Under the pieces are notes generated by a model that did no database searches, was not told where the DNA came from, and saw only the letters and a list, made by a program, of their open reading frames with translations. DNA of 64,000 bases, from NCBI GenBank assembly GCA_050302475.1, contig JBNLBF010000013.1, positions 21,468 to 85,467 on the forward strand, read 5' to 3'. Of this stretch, positions 8,814 through 16,096 are shown in pieces; positions within the stretch are counted from its first letter, which is position 1, and each line of letters opens with the position of its first letter. Made by a program: the position numbers and the translations under genes. This DNA is from NORP23 sp050302475. Lineage in GTDB: Bacteria > Pseudomonadota > Alphaproteobacteria > Rhodobacterales > Rhodobacteraceae.

Positions 8814-9349
8814 AATCGCAGGATTTCTTTTTCCGTGACGATATAGTCCAGCCGCTCGTCTGTATCTTCGCGCGGGACGGTGGCACATTCCTGTGCCGCA
8901 TAGGCAAACCCGATGGACGTGACATTATCCAGCGCCGCAATGGTGCGATCATAGAAGCCACCACCATAGCCAAGGCGATAGCCCTGCCGGTCAAAGGCCA
9001 ACAGGGGAACAATCAGAACCATCGGCGTGACGGGAATAATCGGATCCGGAATCATGACACCAAAATCGCCTTTGACCAGCGTCGCCGCTGACGTCCATTG
9101 GGCAAATGTCAGGGGCATACCACGACCGGTGATCACCGGTACACCGATCTGACGATCCAGCTTGGTCAATGTCGGCAAGGGGTCCATTTCGGTACGAATG
9201 GGGAGGTAACCCGACACCGGCCCCACGGTCTCATTGATCAGCGAGAGCAGTGCCGCATTAGCAGCATCAACCGCATTTGGCGAATCATATGCGCCCTTGC
9301 GGCGCTCTTGGGCGAGCGTTCGCGCCTCCGCTTTTTCAGTGGAAATCAT
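8810..9349 (-). CDS. ygfA: 5-formyltetrahydrofolate cyclo-ligase
   Basis: Protein of 179 aa that converts 5-formyl-THF to 5,10-methenyl-THF with ATP. The family signature GYGGGFYDRTIA lies near residue 130, preceded by the V-L-I-V-P-L-L-A-F-D block, and the basic N-terminal region RTLAQERRKGA fits substrate binding. Length is normal. No clear Shine-Dalgarno is visible, and the start codon directly follows a region that looks like 6S RNA, an arrangement known from many proteobacteria. Translation may therefore depend on read-through of the 6S transcript. Confidence 0.93.
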   Translation of the reverse strand: MISTEKAEARTLAQERRKGAYDSPNAVDAANAALLSLINETVGPVSGYLPIRTEMDPLPTLTKLDRQIGVPVITGRGMPLTFAQWTSAATLVKGDFGVMIPDPIIPVTPMVLIVPLLAFDRQGYRLGYGGGFYDRTIAALDNVTSIGFAYAAQECATVPREDTDERLDYIVTEKEILRF

Positions 9350-9514
9350 GTGACGGGACCAGCATTAAGGTTGGAGAGGGTTGTCCTTGAAAGCCTGAAA
9401 GTACAGGTGGGCGCCAGGTGCGATAGGCCACGACCAGTCACAGAGCCAGCTCCCTTTCAAAGATTTAAGGCCACTAGGATATTGTCTCCGGACACAAAAG
9501 CCAGTACCCGTCAG
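9350..9514 (-). ncRNA. ssrS: Probable 6S RNA (ssrS), immediately upstream of ygfA
   Basis: The candidate is about 160 nt long on the minus strand, ending at the ygfA start codon. The two ends can pair: TGACGGG (9507-9513) with CCCGTCA (9351-9357). Inside, GGAGA can pair with TCTCC, and TCTTTGAAAG (9454-9463) with CTTTCAAGGA (9384-9393), giving a rod-like fold with a central open part. The segment GGCGCCCACCTG followed by a small CCTG/CAGG hairpin resembles the 3' strand of the alphaproteobacterial 6S bubble. A TATCCT -10-like element lies at 9524-9529; no convincing -35 is seen. Size, fold and location next to ygfA support 6S; exact ends are estimates. Confidence 0.6.
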
Positions 9515-9624
9515 TGGTGATATAGGATAGAATCCGCCTGATTAGAAGGGGCGAATATGACGACTATTGCTCAATGTTAAGCTGTATGCCTACTAGCTGG
9601 CATTGATTTTGGGACTTCTTTTGA

Positions 9625-12156
9625 ATGAATTATGTCGAACGACAAAATACTGACACGGCTAGTCAGACCAATGCCGACTACCTGATCGTCGCAAATTTTC
9701 TTCCCGTGGAAACAGGGCGCAAGGCCAACCCGACCATGTTGGCTCACTTTCTGGATAGCGCCGGAAAGCAGGTGGTGACAGCTTCGGAGCCGGGGCGTTC
9801 CATCGCCCGAATTTCCCTGAAATACCGGACGCGCGCGCTTGAAAGACAAAGCCGCGAGCAGCTGGCGGATGCGCTCTCGCCGAACACGAGGGTGTTTTTC
9901 TACCTGTCGGGATTGGTGACACGAAACATCAAGCAGAAACGCATGATTGACTGGGCTGCTGAACATCTGCGCCGCGTTCAGATGGTCAGGTTCCTTGCCC
10001 GCTCCTGCCCGGAACTCCATATCGTCAATGACCTTCGCAACCCATTTTCGATGCAGGCGGTAATGGGCGCACTCCTTTGGGGACAATGCCTCTTCAGTCG
10101 CAAAGCGCGGTTCCATGTGACGAACGTCTCCCCGAAGAAACTCGCCAAAGCAACGCTTCGCCATACGGAGACGAAGGACTTGCCCGTCAACGCGTTTGAC
10201 ACCCTTTTGCGCTTGGCAAATTCCAAAGAGCAAGGTGACTCGACGGTTCTGAAGCCACGACGGGTTCTTATGATGGTGGAAAGCCATCGGGATGCCTCGG
10301 ACGCGATAAAAAATGATGTGAACATGCAAGTCAGGCATGCCTCATCGATTGGGAATGTCGGCCGATACGCGATCCGGAATCTGGGACAGGACGCACATAT
10401 CCCTGTTGCTTGCGAGACCAAACGCGCAACGGCAAACGCATTTGATTCTGCGACCGGTATGTCCGAATTCATGAAACATTTCCGCGCCCATCCGATGGTT
10501 GAGCGTAACGCTTCTGCGCAGGAACAAAGCGATGACCGAAAATATGTCGAATGGTATATCCACGCGCAGGTCACACAGCGGGCACGCAATTCGCTGCCCG
10601 TTCCAATCGAAGCGTTGATGACAAATCTTGGTGATCATCGCACAACGAAAAATGCCTTGATCCCAGACAGCTGGAAGCAGCTCGCAGGGAAACATGTCTA
10701 TGTCGATCATTCCAGCAAGACGCAGTTCGATCAGGCTATGCTGGCTTTGGATATCATTTTTTCTCTCGCCCCAAGGGTGGAGAGTTTGGAATTTGTGCCC
10801 GACGACCTGATCAAGAATTTCGCCCGTCCAATCGGCGATGAGCCCGGGGCGCTCTCTCAGATGGAACTGTTTACGGCAATCCATACCCATCTGGAACTTC
10901 CGGCAGAAGCCGCCCAAGATCCTATCTGGCGGTCCGATCTGATCAGGGATTGGTTTAAAAATGTGGTTTGCCGGTGGGCACCGGTCATGCGGGTCTTTTC
11001 CACAGCGGTGGATGATCCGCTGGCTCCGACGCTGCCCTCTCATCCGCCGAAAGCCGAGATTTTCGGCATTTTCGAGGGGATGAGTGGATTGGCGCGAAAT
11101 GCCCACATGCACGCAAATGCGCTGAATGATCTGGGGATACCCACCAGTTTCCGGTCTGGACAGAATCCATTTTTCATGTCCGCGCCGATAAAATTGGACA
11201 GGGAAATCCCGCTAAAGCGGTCGTTCTACCTGCATAATGTAAACGCGCATGACACTCCCCGGCAATTAACTTCGGCGCAGGGAAATGCCGGCCCGAACCC
11301 GTTCCATGTTGGGTTTTTCTTATGGGAATTCGACAAACTACCCAACACACATTTGCATGCCGGCGACCTACTGGACGAAGTCTGGGTTCCAAGCGAATTT
11401 GTGCGTCAGGCGTACCAGCCAAACTATGATGTCGAGGTGATCAATGTTGGCAAAGCCATCGATCTGCCGGATCAGGTGGAAAATTCTGATACGCCACTGC
11501 CTTATTCGCCGGATAAATTTACCTTTACGACCTGTTTCGATTTTGGCTCCTCCGTAGAGCGGAAGAACCCGTTGGCTGCGGTTGAAGCATTTCTTGATGC
11601 GTTTCCCAATGACAGAGATGTGCAAATCGTGGTGAAAACCACGGAACCCAAGGCACCTCATATCAACGATCCGAACGGACAGATGGATCAGATTGCGAAA
11701 CTGGCAGCCAAAGATAGCCGAATTCGGATCATGTATGAAAACCTGTCTTTCCCGGACTATCTGCGCCTGATCGCCGAGAGCGATTGTATCCTGTCGACCC
11801 ATCGCTCCGAAGGGTTTGGGTATCTGCCTGCCTTTGCGTTGTGGTATGAACGCCCTGTGATCGCAACGGATTATTCCGGCAATACGGATTTTTGCAATTC
11901 CGATACCGCCTTCCCGGTGCCTTACAAGTTAAAGGATGTACGCAGAGGCGAGTTTGTTACCTGTTTTGAAGGCGCCCGCTGGGCTGAGATTGACAGGCAA
12001 GCCCTTGTCAAAACGATGCAGCAGGTCCGCTCGGACCGCGAGGTCTCGGCAAACAGGGCAAGCGCAGGGCGCGCGCTGGTTCATCGTCTCTATGAACCGT
12101 CTAGCTTGCAAAAACGGTATCAGGATCGGTTGCGGCTGGCCGGTGTAATCGACTGA
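9625..12156 (+). CDS. Large glycosyltransferase, GT4-like C-terminal domain
   Basis: Protein of 843 aa, about twice the size of a normal GT4 enzyme. From about residue 480 onward it reads as a GT-B transferase: FGIFEGMSGLARNAH early, then TTCFDFGSSVERKNP, QIVVKTTEP, ILSTHRSEGFGYLPAF and RPVIATDYSGNTDF. The usual E-x7-E has its first Glu (EGFG) but a Phe at the second position. The first roughly 450 residues match nothing I recognise and contain no signal peptide. It stands alone, with no sugar or export genes beside it, so acceptor and donor are unknown; a surface glycan or glycoprotein is plausible. The ATG at 9625 has no strong ribosome binding site. Confidence 0.72.
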   Translation: MNYVERQNTDTASQTNADYLIVANFLPVETGRKANPTMLAHFLDSAGKQVVTASEPGRSIARISLKYRTRALERQSREQLADALSPNTRVFFYLSGLVTRNIKQKRMIDWAAEHLRRVQMVRFLARSCPELHIVNDLRNPFSMQAVMGALLWGQCLFSRKARFHVTNVSPKKLAKATLRHTETKDLPVNAFDTLLRLANSKEQGDSTVLKPRRVLMMVESHRDASDAIKNDVNMQVRHASSIGNVGRYAIRNLGQDAHIPVACETKRATANAFDSATGMSEFMKHFRAHPMVERNASAQEQSDDRKYVEWYIHAQVTQRARNSLPVPIEALMTNLGDHRTTKNALIPDSWKQLAGKHVYVDHSSKTQFDQAMLALDIIFSLAPRVESLEFVPDDLIKNFARPIGDEPGALSQMELFTAIHTHLELPAEAAQDPIWRSDLIRDWFKNVVCRWAPVMRVFSTAVDDPLAPTLPSHPPKAEIFGIFEGMSGLARNAHMHANALNDLGIPTSFRSGQNPFFMSAPIKLDREIPLKRSFYLHNVNAHDTPRQLTSAQGNAGPNPFHVGFFLWEFDKLPNTHLHAGDLLDEVWVPSEFVRQAYQPNYDVEVINVGKAIDLPDQVENSDTPLPYSPDKFTFTTCFDFGSSVERKNPLAAVEAFLDAFPNDRDVQIVVKTTEPKAPHINDPNGQMDQIAKLAAKDSRIRIMYENLSFPDYLRLIAESDCILSTHRSEGFGYLPAFALWYERPVIATDYSGNTDFCNSDTAFPVPYKLKDVRRGEFVTCFEGARWAEIDRQALVKTMQQVRSDREVSANRASAGRALVHRLYEPSSLQKRYQDRLRLAGVID

Positions 12157-12157
12157 C

Positions 12158-12187
12158 TTGACTTGGTGTTCATACTTTGTTCATAGT
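12158..12187 (+). promoter_or_regulatory. mmcB promoter with LexA (SOS) box
   Basis: GTTCATACTTTGTTC at 12168-12182 is a perfect GTTC-N7-GTTC direct repeat, the alphaproteobacterial LexA box. It sits between a TTGACT -35 (12158-12163) and a CATAGT -10 (12182-12187, 18-bp spacer), where LexA would block polymerase. The predicted start of transcription is at or next to the mmcB ATG (12195), so the mRNA is probably leaderless, which explains the lack of a ribosome binding site. Confidence 0.85.
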
Positions 12188-12194
12188 TTCCACT

Positions 12195-12641
12195 ATGAAC
12201 GATCTACAACCCGGACAGCTTCTGGCCCGTGGCGTTTGCCGCCATCTGACATCACACGGTTTCGCCGTGATGGAAGAGTTTTCACCCGAGCGCGGGCGAC
12301 GAGTCGATGTCGCGGCACTCGCTCAGGATGGGGAGATCTGGGTGGTCGAATGCAAATCCAGCCGCGCCGATTTCACGTCTGACGCCAAATGGCAGGGATA
12401 TCTGCAATGGTGCGACCGATTTTTCTGGGCCGTTGGTGCGGACTTCCCGATCGACATCCTGCCGCCGGAAGACGGCCTGATCATCGCGGATGGCTATGAC
12501 GCAGAGATTCAACGGATGGCGCCGGAGCGGAAACTGAACGCCGCACGGCGCAAGAACGTAACCAAGACTTTCGCCCGCACAGCGGCGGATCGGCTACGGA
12601 TGTTTACCGATCCGCCCCCTTCTCGCCGGATGTTTGGGTGA
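12195..12641 (+). CDS. mmcB: DNA repair protein MmcB (DUF1052), SOS-regulated
   Basis: Protein of 148 aa. The core RRVDVAALAQDGEIWVVECK followed by SSRADF looks like a PD-(D/E)xK nuclease fold: the Asp of RVDV and the E-C-K are the candidate catalytic residues. The family was linked to mitomycin C resistance in Caulobacter, where it is SOS-induced; the LexA box found here agrees. I choose the ATG at 12195 (MNDLQPGQ) over the one at 12177 because the promoter geometry places transcription start there. Its stop overlaps by one base the ATG of a 41-codon remnant gene. It probably acts in damage repair or tolerance; its biochemical activity is not established. Confidence 0.92.
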   Translation: MNDLQPGQLLARGVCRHLTSHGFAVMEEFSPERGRRVDVAALAQDGEIWVVECKSSRADFTSDAKWQGYLQWCDRFFWAVGADFPIDILPPEDGLIIADGYDAEIQRMAPERKLNAARRKNVTKTFARTAADRLRMFTDPPPSRRMFG

Positions 12642-12766
12642 TGGCAAATGCTCTGGTGCCGGAGTTTGCGGTGTCTAACTGGGCAAAATCCCGTCAATTC
12701 GTCGTCGCCGATCCCGACGGATATCTGCTGCGATTTTACGAAGACTTGGGACGTCGCAATTTTTGA
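12641..12766 (+). pseudogene. Internally deleted VOC (glyoxalase/bleomycin resistance) protein remnant
   Basis: An open frame of 41 codons starts at the ATG overlapping the mmcB stop and ends one base before the convergent methyltransferase gene. The first residues, MANALVPEFAVSNWAKS, look like the N terminus of small VOC-fold proteins, and the remainder, RQFVVADPDGYLLRFYEDLG, looks like their C terminus; normal members have about 115-125 residues. The central 75-80 residues appear to be missing with the frame kept. The C-terminal Glu metal-ligand region survives but the protein cannot form a VOC fold alone. It would be co-transcribed with mmcB under LexA. It could still be expressed as a micropeptide. 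Confidence 0.65.
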
Positions 12767-13426
12767 TCAGGTCTTTTGCGCAACCAGTATCAGATTGTTG
12801 GCGGGCATCGTGATCGGATCGCGCACCGACAACCCGGCCGCCACCTGCGCATCCTGAACCCACTGAAAAGATTTATAGCCGATCTCGGGATCCTGCGAGG
12901 TCAGGCTTTCATGAAAGCGACGGTCGCCCTCCCCCGCGAAATCTTCACCACGCTTGAAGGGGCCGTAGATCAGGGAAACGCCGTCAGGTGTGAGAGTATT
13001 TGCGGTTTCAGCGATCAGGGTCCGAGCCTCGGACGCACTGATCAGGTGAAGCAGGTTTGAAAGGTAAATCACCTCAAACCGCCCGACCTGACCGGACCAG
13101 CCGGGCACCGTCGCATCCAGCAATATCGGCGCTGCTATATTGGCCAGTCCCGCCTCGGACCGCCAGGCCCGAATGCTGGTCAGCCGATCCGCATCAATGT
13201 CCGAGGGATGCCATTCTATTGCAGGGGCGGCGGCGGCGAGGCGGACAATATGCTGCCCCGTGCCGCTGGCAATTTCCAACGCCGCGCCGGTGGCAGGCAG
13301 AAGCGGCAGGACAGTTTCGACAATCGCCTCAACATTCCGTTCTGCGGAGGGCGCATGAAGCTTTCCGCCATCACCCGGTGTTGTCAGGCTGGCCGTATCG
13401 GGGAGGTTCAGGCGTTTAGGAGACAT
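12767..13426 (-). CDS. DUF938 family SAM-dependent methyltransferase-like protein
   Basis: Protein of 219 aa from the ATG at 13426 (MSPKRLNLPD). After the family-typical HAPSAERNVEAI segment it has an SAM-binding glycine motif, ALEIASGTGQHIVRLA, then WHPSDID (acidic residue after beta-2) and EVIYLSNLLHLIS. The family is related to class I methyltransferases, but its substrate is unknown. The frame extends upstream of the chosen start, but those codons overlap the intergenic region and the preceding gene. It lies 11 bp after a heme-VCBS protein gene on the same strand. The stop abuts the VOC remnant. Confidence 0.83.
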   Translation of the reverse strand: MSPKRLNLPDTASLTTPGDGGKLHAPSAERNVEAIVETVLPLLPATGAALEIASGTGQHIVRLAAAAPAIEWHPSDIDADRLTSIRAWRSEAGLANIAAPILLDATVPGWSGQVGRFEVIYLSNLLHLISASEARTLIAETANTLTPDGVSLIYGPFKRGEDFAGEGDRRFHESLTSQDPEIGYKSFQWVQDAQVAAGLSVRDPITMPANNLILVAQKT

Positions 13427-13437
13427 GTGGCAATTGG

Positions 13438-14955
13438 TTATTCTGATGAAAGGGTTGTATTTCTTAGCAGTATAAATGGAGGACCCTCGAGCCAAATATG
13501 CTGGCGTGCGGGCGGGATCACCATCGGACCATACGGTCCGAACGCCATATTTGCCAATGCAATATCTTTATCGCCGTCCCCATCAATATCCCCTGCCGTT
13601 ATCGCAACAAACCGACCCAGCAGCCCGATGCCATCTATGGTTCCCGGTAAAAATCCGTCACCCGTATTCTCCAGAAATACGAAAGTGGCATCGTCCGGGT
13701 TACGGGCAGCGTTCAGGTAATAGGCAATGGCGGCGATGTCCTGATCCCCATCCATATCGAAATCTGCGGCAACAGCGCTGGTCGCGCCATCCAGATGAAA
13801 AAACAACGTCTGGCGGAAGCTGCCATCAGCCGCGCCTTCAAACAGGTAAACACCATGATAAGGTTTATAGATCGGCGAGATGTCCGCATTGTCACCTGCC
13901 GTATAAAGGATATCTGGCAGCCCATCGCCGGTCACATCGCTGACAGTCATGCTTGACGATCCCTGCGACGGCGGGAACCGGAGCAGCACCTCCTCCGTCG
14001 GGTTTGCACCGGCAAAATCCCGAAAGCGTAAGATCCTCTCGTCACCCTGGGCCATCAGGACCAGCAGATCGTCATCATCAATCGCCAGCGAGGTGGCACC
14101 GGCATCTTCTGCCAATACGCGCGCAGCCAGCGTTCCGTCCGGTTGCGAAAGGTGAAGGCTCAGCTTTCCCGAATGCGTGCCAAATTCTGCAACGAGAAAA
14201 TCCGACTTGCCGTCGTGATTAAAATCTCCATCACGCATGGTAACGGGTCGGCGTAGCCTGCGGATCAACCGGCTGAGTTTTCCCGTCGTTGGATCAACGG
14301 ACAGCAACAGCCCGAAAGGCTGTTCACCCTGACCAATATCCCCTCCCATCGTCGTCACCAGATACGGCCCATCCGGCGGTGATTTTATCCAGGAGATCGC
14401 CCCGCCGGTGCGGAGTTCCGACACTATTTCCAGATCATTATCAAAAACCTTCAAATCCAGCGCATGGGAATCGCCAAGCAGCAGGTTATGACTAGCTTCG
14501 TCTATCAGGATGGCAGTGCTTGTCGGAAAATCGCTGCGCTCTTCCGGCGTTTCGATGGTAAAGAGCGAAACGGGCAATCGTGGCGCCTGATCCGGCAGCA
14601 CCAATGTCTCGGGCGCTTCGGTTTCGTAAAAACTGACGATACGTTCCCAGTCATCCGGATTAATCAGGGGAACATCGGAATAGATCCCGTCCGGCGTATT
14701 GACGTCGATCCCGTAGTCCCGACCGCGATAGCTCCAGATACCCAGCCGCGCGCCCATTTGCGGCAAAACATGATCCGTCCAGGTCTGTCGGTCCAGGAGA
14801 GAAGGCTCAGGATAGGCGTGGCAGGAGCCGCACCAGGTTCTGGCAATTTCTTCACCGCTTTGCGAGGCAGCCGGGCCGCCAGCGAACCCCGTCATTATCA
14901 GCGACAGAACGAGGGTATTGAGCCGCGATTTAATGCCCTTTGCCCTGCACCGCAC
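13438..14955 (-). CDS. Exported VCBS/FG-GAP repeat protein with an N-terminal c-type heme motif
   Basis: Protein of about 505 aa from a probable GTG at 14955, which overlaps the upstream gene by 26 bp and gives a signal peptide (basic RCRAKGIKSR, hydrophobic core, then GGPAASQS). The first ATG in this region would leave too short a leader. Mature residues 42-46 are CGSCH, a covalent heme-binding motif in a short cytochrome c-like module with QMGARLG as a possible axial Met. The rest is a beta-propeller-like array with calcium-binding FG-GAP loops such as DFNHDGKSD, DVTGDGLPD, DFDMDGDQD and DIDGDGDKD. It is likely periplasmic; role and electron partner are unknown. Confidence 0.78.
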   Translation of the reverse strand: MRCRAKGIKSRLNTLVLSLIMTGFAGGPAASQSGEEIARTWCGSCHAYPEPSLLDRQTWTDHVLPQMGARLGIWSYRGRDYGIDVNTPDGIYSDVPLINPDDWERIVSFYETEAPETLVLPDQAPRLPVSLFTIETPEERSDFPTSTAILIDEASHNLLLGDSHALDLKVFDNDLEIVSELRTGGAISWIKSPPDGPYLVTTMGGDIGQGEQPFGLLLSVDPTTGKLSRLIRRLRRPVTMRDGDFNHDGKSDFLVAEFGTHSGKLSLHLSQPDGTLAARVLAEDAGATSLAIDDDDLLVLMAQGDERILRFRDFAGANPTEEVLLRFPPSQGSSSMTVSDVTGDGLPDILYTAGDNADISPIYKPYHGVYLFEGAADGSFRQTLFFHLDGATSAVAADFDMDGDQDIAAIAYYLNAARNPDDATFVFLENTGDGFLPGTIDGIGLLGRFVAITAGDIDGDGDKDIALANMAFGPYGPMVIPPARQHIWLEGPPFILLRNTTLSSE

Positions 14956-15127
14956 GGGCGCGGACGGCAGCGGCACGGATTTCCTCGGCAATTTCCTCGG
15001 CCTCCTCGGGTTCAAAATCCATCGGGATTTCGAAATCTCCGCCTTCGATGAACAGGCGGACCATGCCCTGATCGGTCGGGCCGATTTGCAGGTTGGCGGC
15101 AATGTCGCTTTGTTTGTTGATACCCAT
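14930..15127 (-). CDS. DUF6324 family small acidic protein
   Basis: Protein of 65 aa starting MGINKQSDIAANLQIGPTDQ with AAGGAGACCACC directly before the ATG at 15127. The middle, GMVRLFIEGGDFEIPMDFEP, and the acidic helix EEAEEIAEEI match a small family seen in Rhodobacteraceae with no assigned function. No membrane segment or signal peptide is present, so it should be cytosolic. Its end overlaps the start of the heme-VCBS gene, making translational coupling likely. The functional link between a cytosolic acidic protein and an exported heme protein is unclear. Confidence 0.78.
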   Translation of the reverse strand: MGINKQSDIAANLQIGPTDQGMVRLFIEGGDFEIPMDFEPEEAEEIAEEIRAAAVRARAVQGKGH

Positions 15128-15232
15128 GGTGGTCTCCTTCATCAAAACCCCTAAATCGCAGCGGCTTTCGCTGCAAGTGGTGATATGCTAATTTGCCGAC
15201 TGCATCCGGCCCTATCCAAAGGAAAATTCGGC

Positions 15233-15763
15233 GTGGCAAAGATCGTTTACGGGATGAATCAATCCCTCGATGGGTATGTTGATCACACGGAATTCGGCCC
15301 CGATGACGTCCTGTTCCAACACTGGATAAATCATATGCAAGGCATAAGCGGCTGTCTCTATGGTCGTAAGCTGTATGAAATCATGCGCTATTGGGACGAT
15401 GAACAACCGGAATGGACAGAGGCGGAGCGCGAATTTGGCAAGGCTTGGCGCGGGCAACATAAATGGGTGGTGTCGACCACACTGTCGTCTGTCGGACCCA
15501 ATACGACCCTCATATCCGAAAATGTCGAAACCGCCGTTCGTGATCTGAAAGATATCACTGACGGAGAAATCGAAGTCGGTGGACCGGACCTTGCCGGCAG
15601 CCTGACAGAGGCTGGTCTGATCGACGAATACCGGTTTTATTTTCACCCTGTCGTTCTTGGTCACGGCACTCCGTTTTTTAGCGGCCCCCGCCCCCGGCTT
15701 CGATTTGTGTCGCAACATCAAATTGGCAAGGATGTTATCTGCCTGACTTATGTTCCGGCGTGA
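15233..15763 (+). CDS. Dihydrofolate reductase/RibD C-terminal domain family protein
   Basis: Protein of 176 aa from GTG at 15233, chosen because AAAGGAAAA precedes it by seven bases and it gives the usual start KIVYGMNQSLDGYV. The N-S-L-D-G-like start, the CLYGRKLYEIM loop and the C-terminal EVGGPDLAGSLTEAGLIDEY block are typical of RibD-C/DHFR-like NADPH-dependent reductases. Family members vary in substrate, and no folate or riboflavin genes adjoin, so function is open. It is flanked by the divergent DUF6324 gene and tRNA-His. Confidence 0.85.
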   Translation: MAKIVYGMNQSLDGYVDHTEFGPDDVLFQHWINHMQGISGCLYGRKLYEIMRYWDDEQPEWTEAEREFGKAWRGQHKWVVSTTLSSVGPNTTLISENVETAVRDLKDITDGEIEVGGPDLAGSLTEAGLIDEYRFYFHPVVLGHGTPFFSGPRPRLRFVSQHQIGKDVICLTYVPA

Positions 15764-15842
15764 CAGGCAAGAGCATTCGCAGCAAAGTTTGCAATATTTT
15801 CCCGGTTGACCGTTCGCGAAAGAGCGATTAGGTGACACGCCA

Positions 15843-15919
15843 GTGCCGACGTAGCTCAGTAGGTTAGAGCGCTTGATTGTGGATCAAGAGGTCCCCCGTT
15901 CGAGCCGGGGCGTCGGTAC
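15843..15919 (+). tRNA. tRNA-His (GTG anticodon)
   Basis: A full cloverleaf is readable: D-arm GTAGCTCAGTAGGTTAGAGC, anticodon arm CTTGATTGTGGATCAAG with anticodon GTG at 15879-15881, and T-arm CCCCGTTCGAGCCGGGG. The acceptor has the histidine-specific extra 5' G (G-1, 15843) pairing with the discriminator C (15919). CCA is not encoded. One G-T pair is present in the acceptor stem. No strong terminator follows; 15920-16096 holds no gene that I can see. Confidence 0.97.
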
Positions 15920-16096
15920 CATCTCCTCCCCAGACTGTTTGCTATATGTGCCGCGTCGTCGAATCCGTTCCCTTAGAACAGAGTGACGGCAGGTCGCATC
16001 GCAAAGGGGCAAATCGTTCGTCATTTCGTCGGAATTGCACTGGCGCACGGTAATTTGCCGTCCTACTGTCGGCGCAAACGAACATCGAGGTATAGT

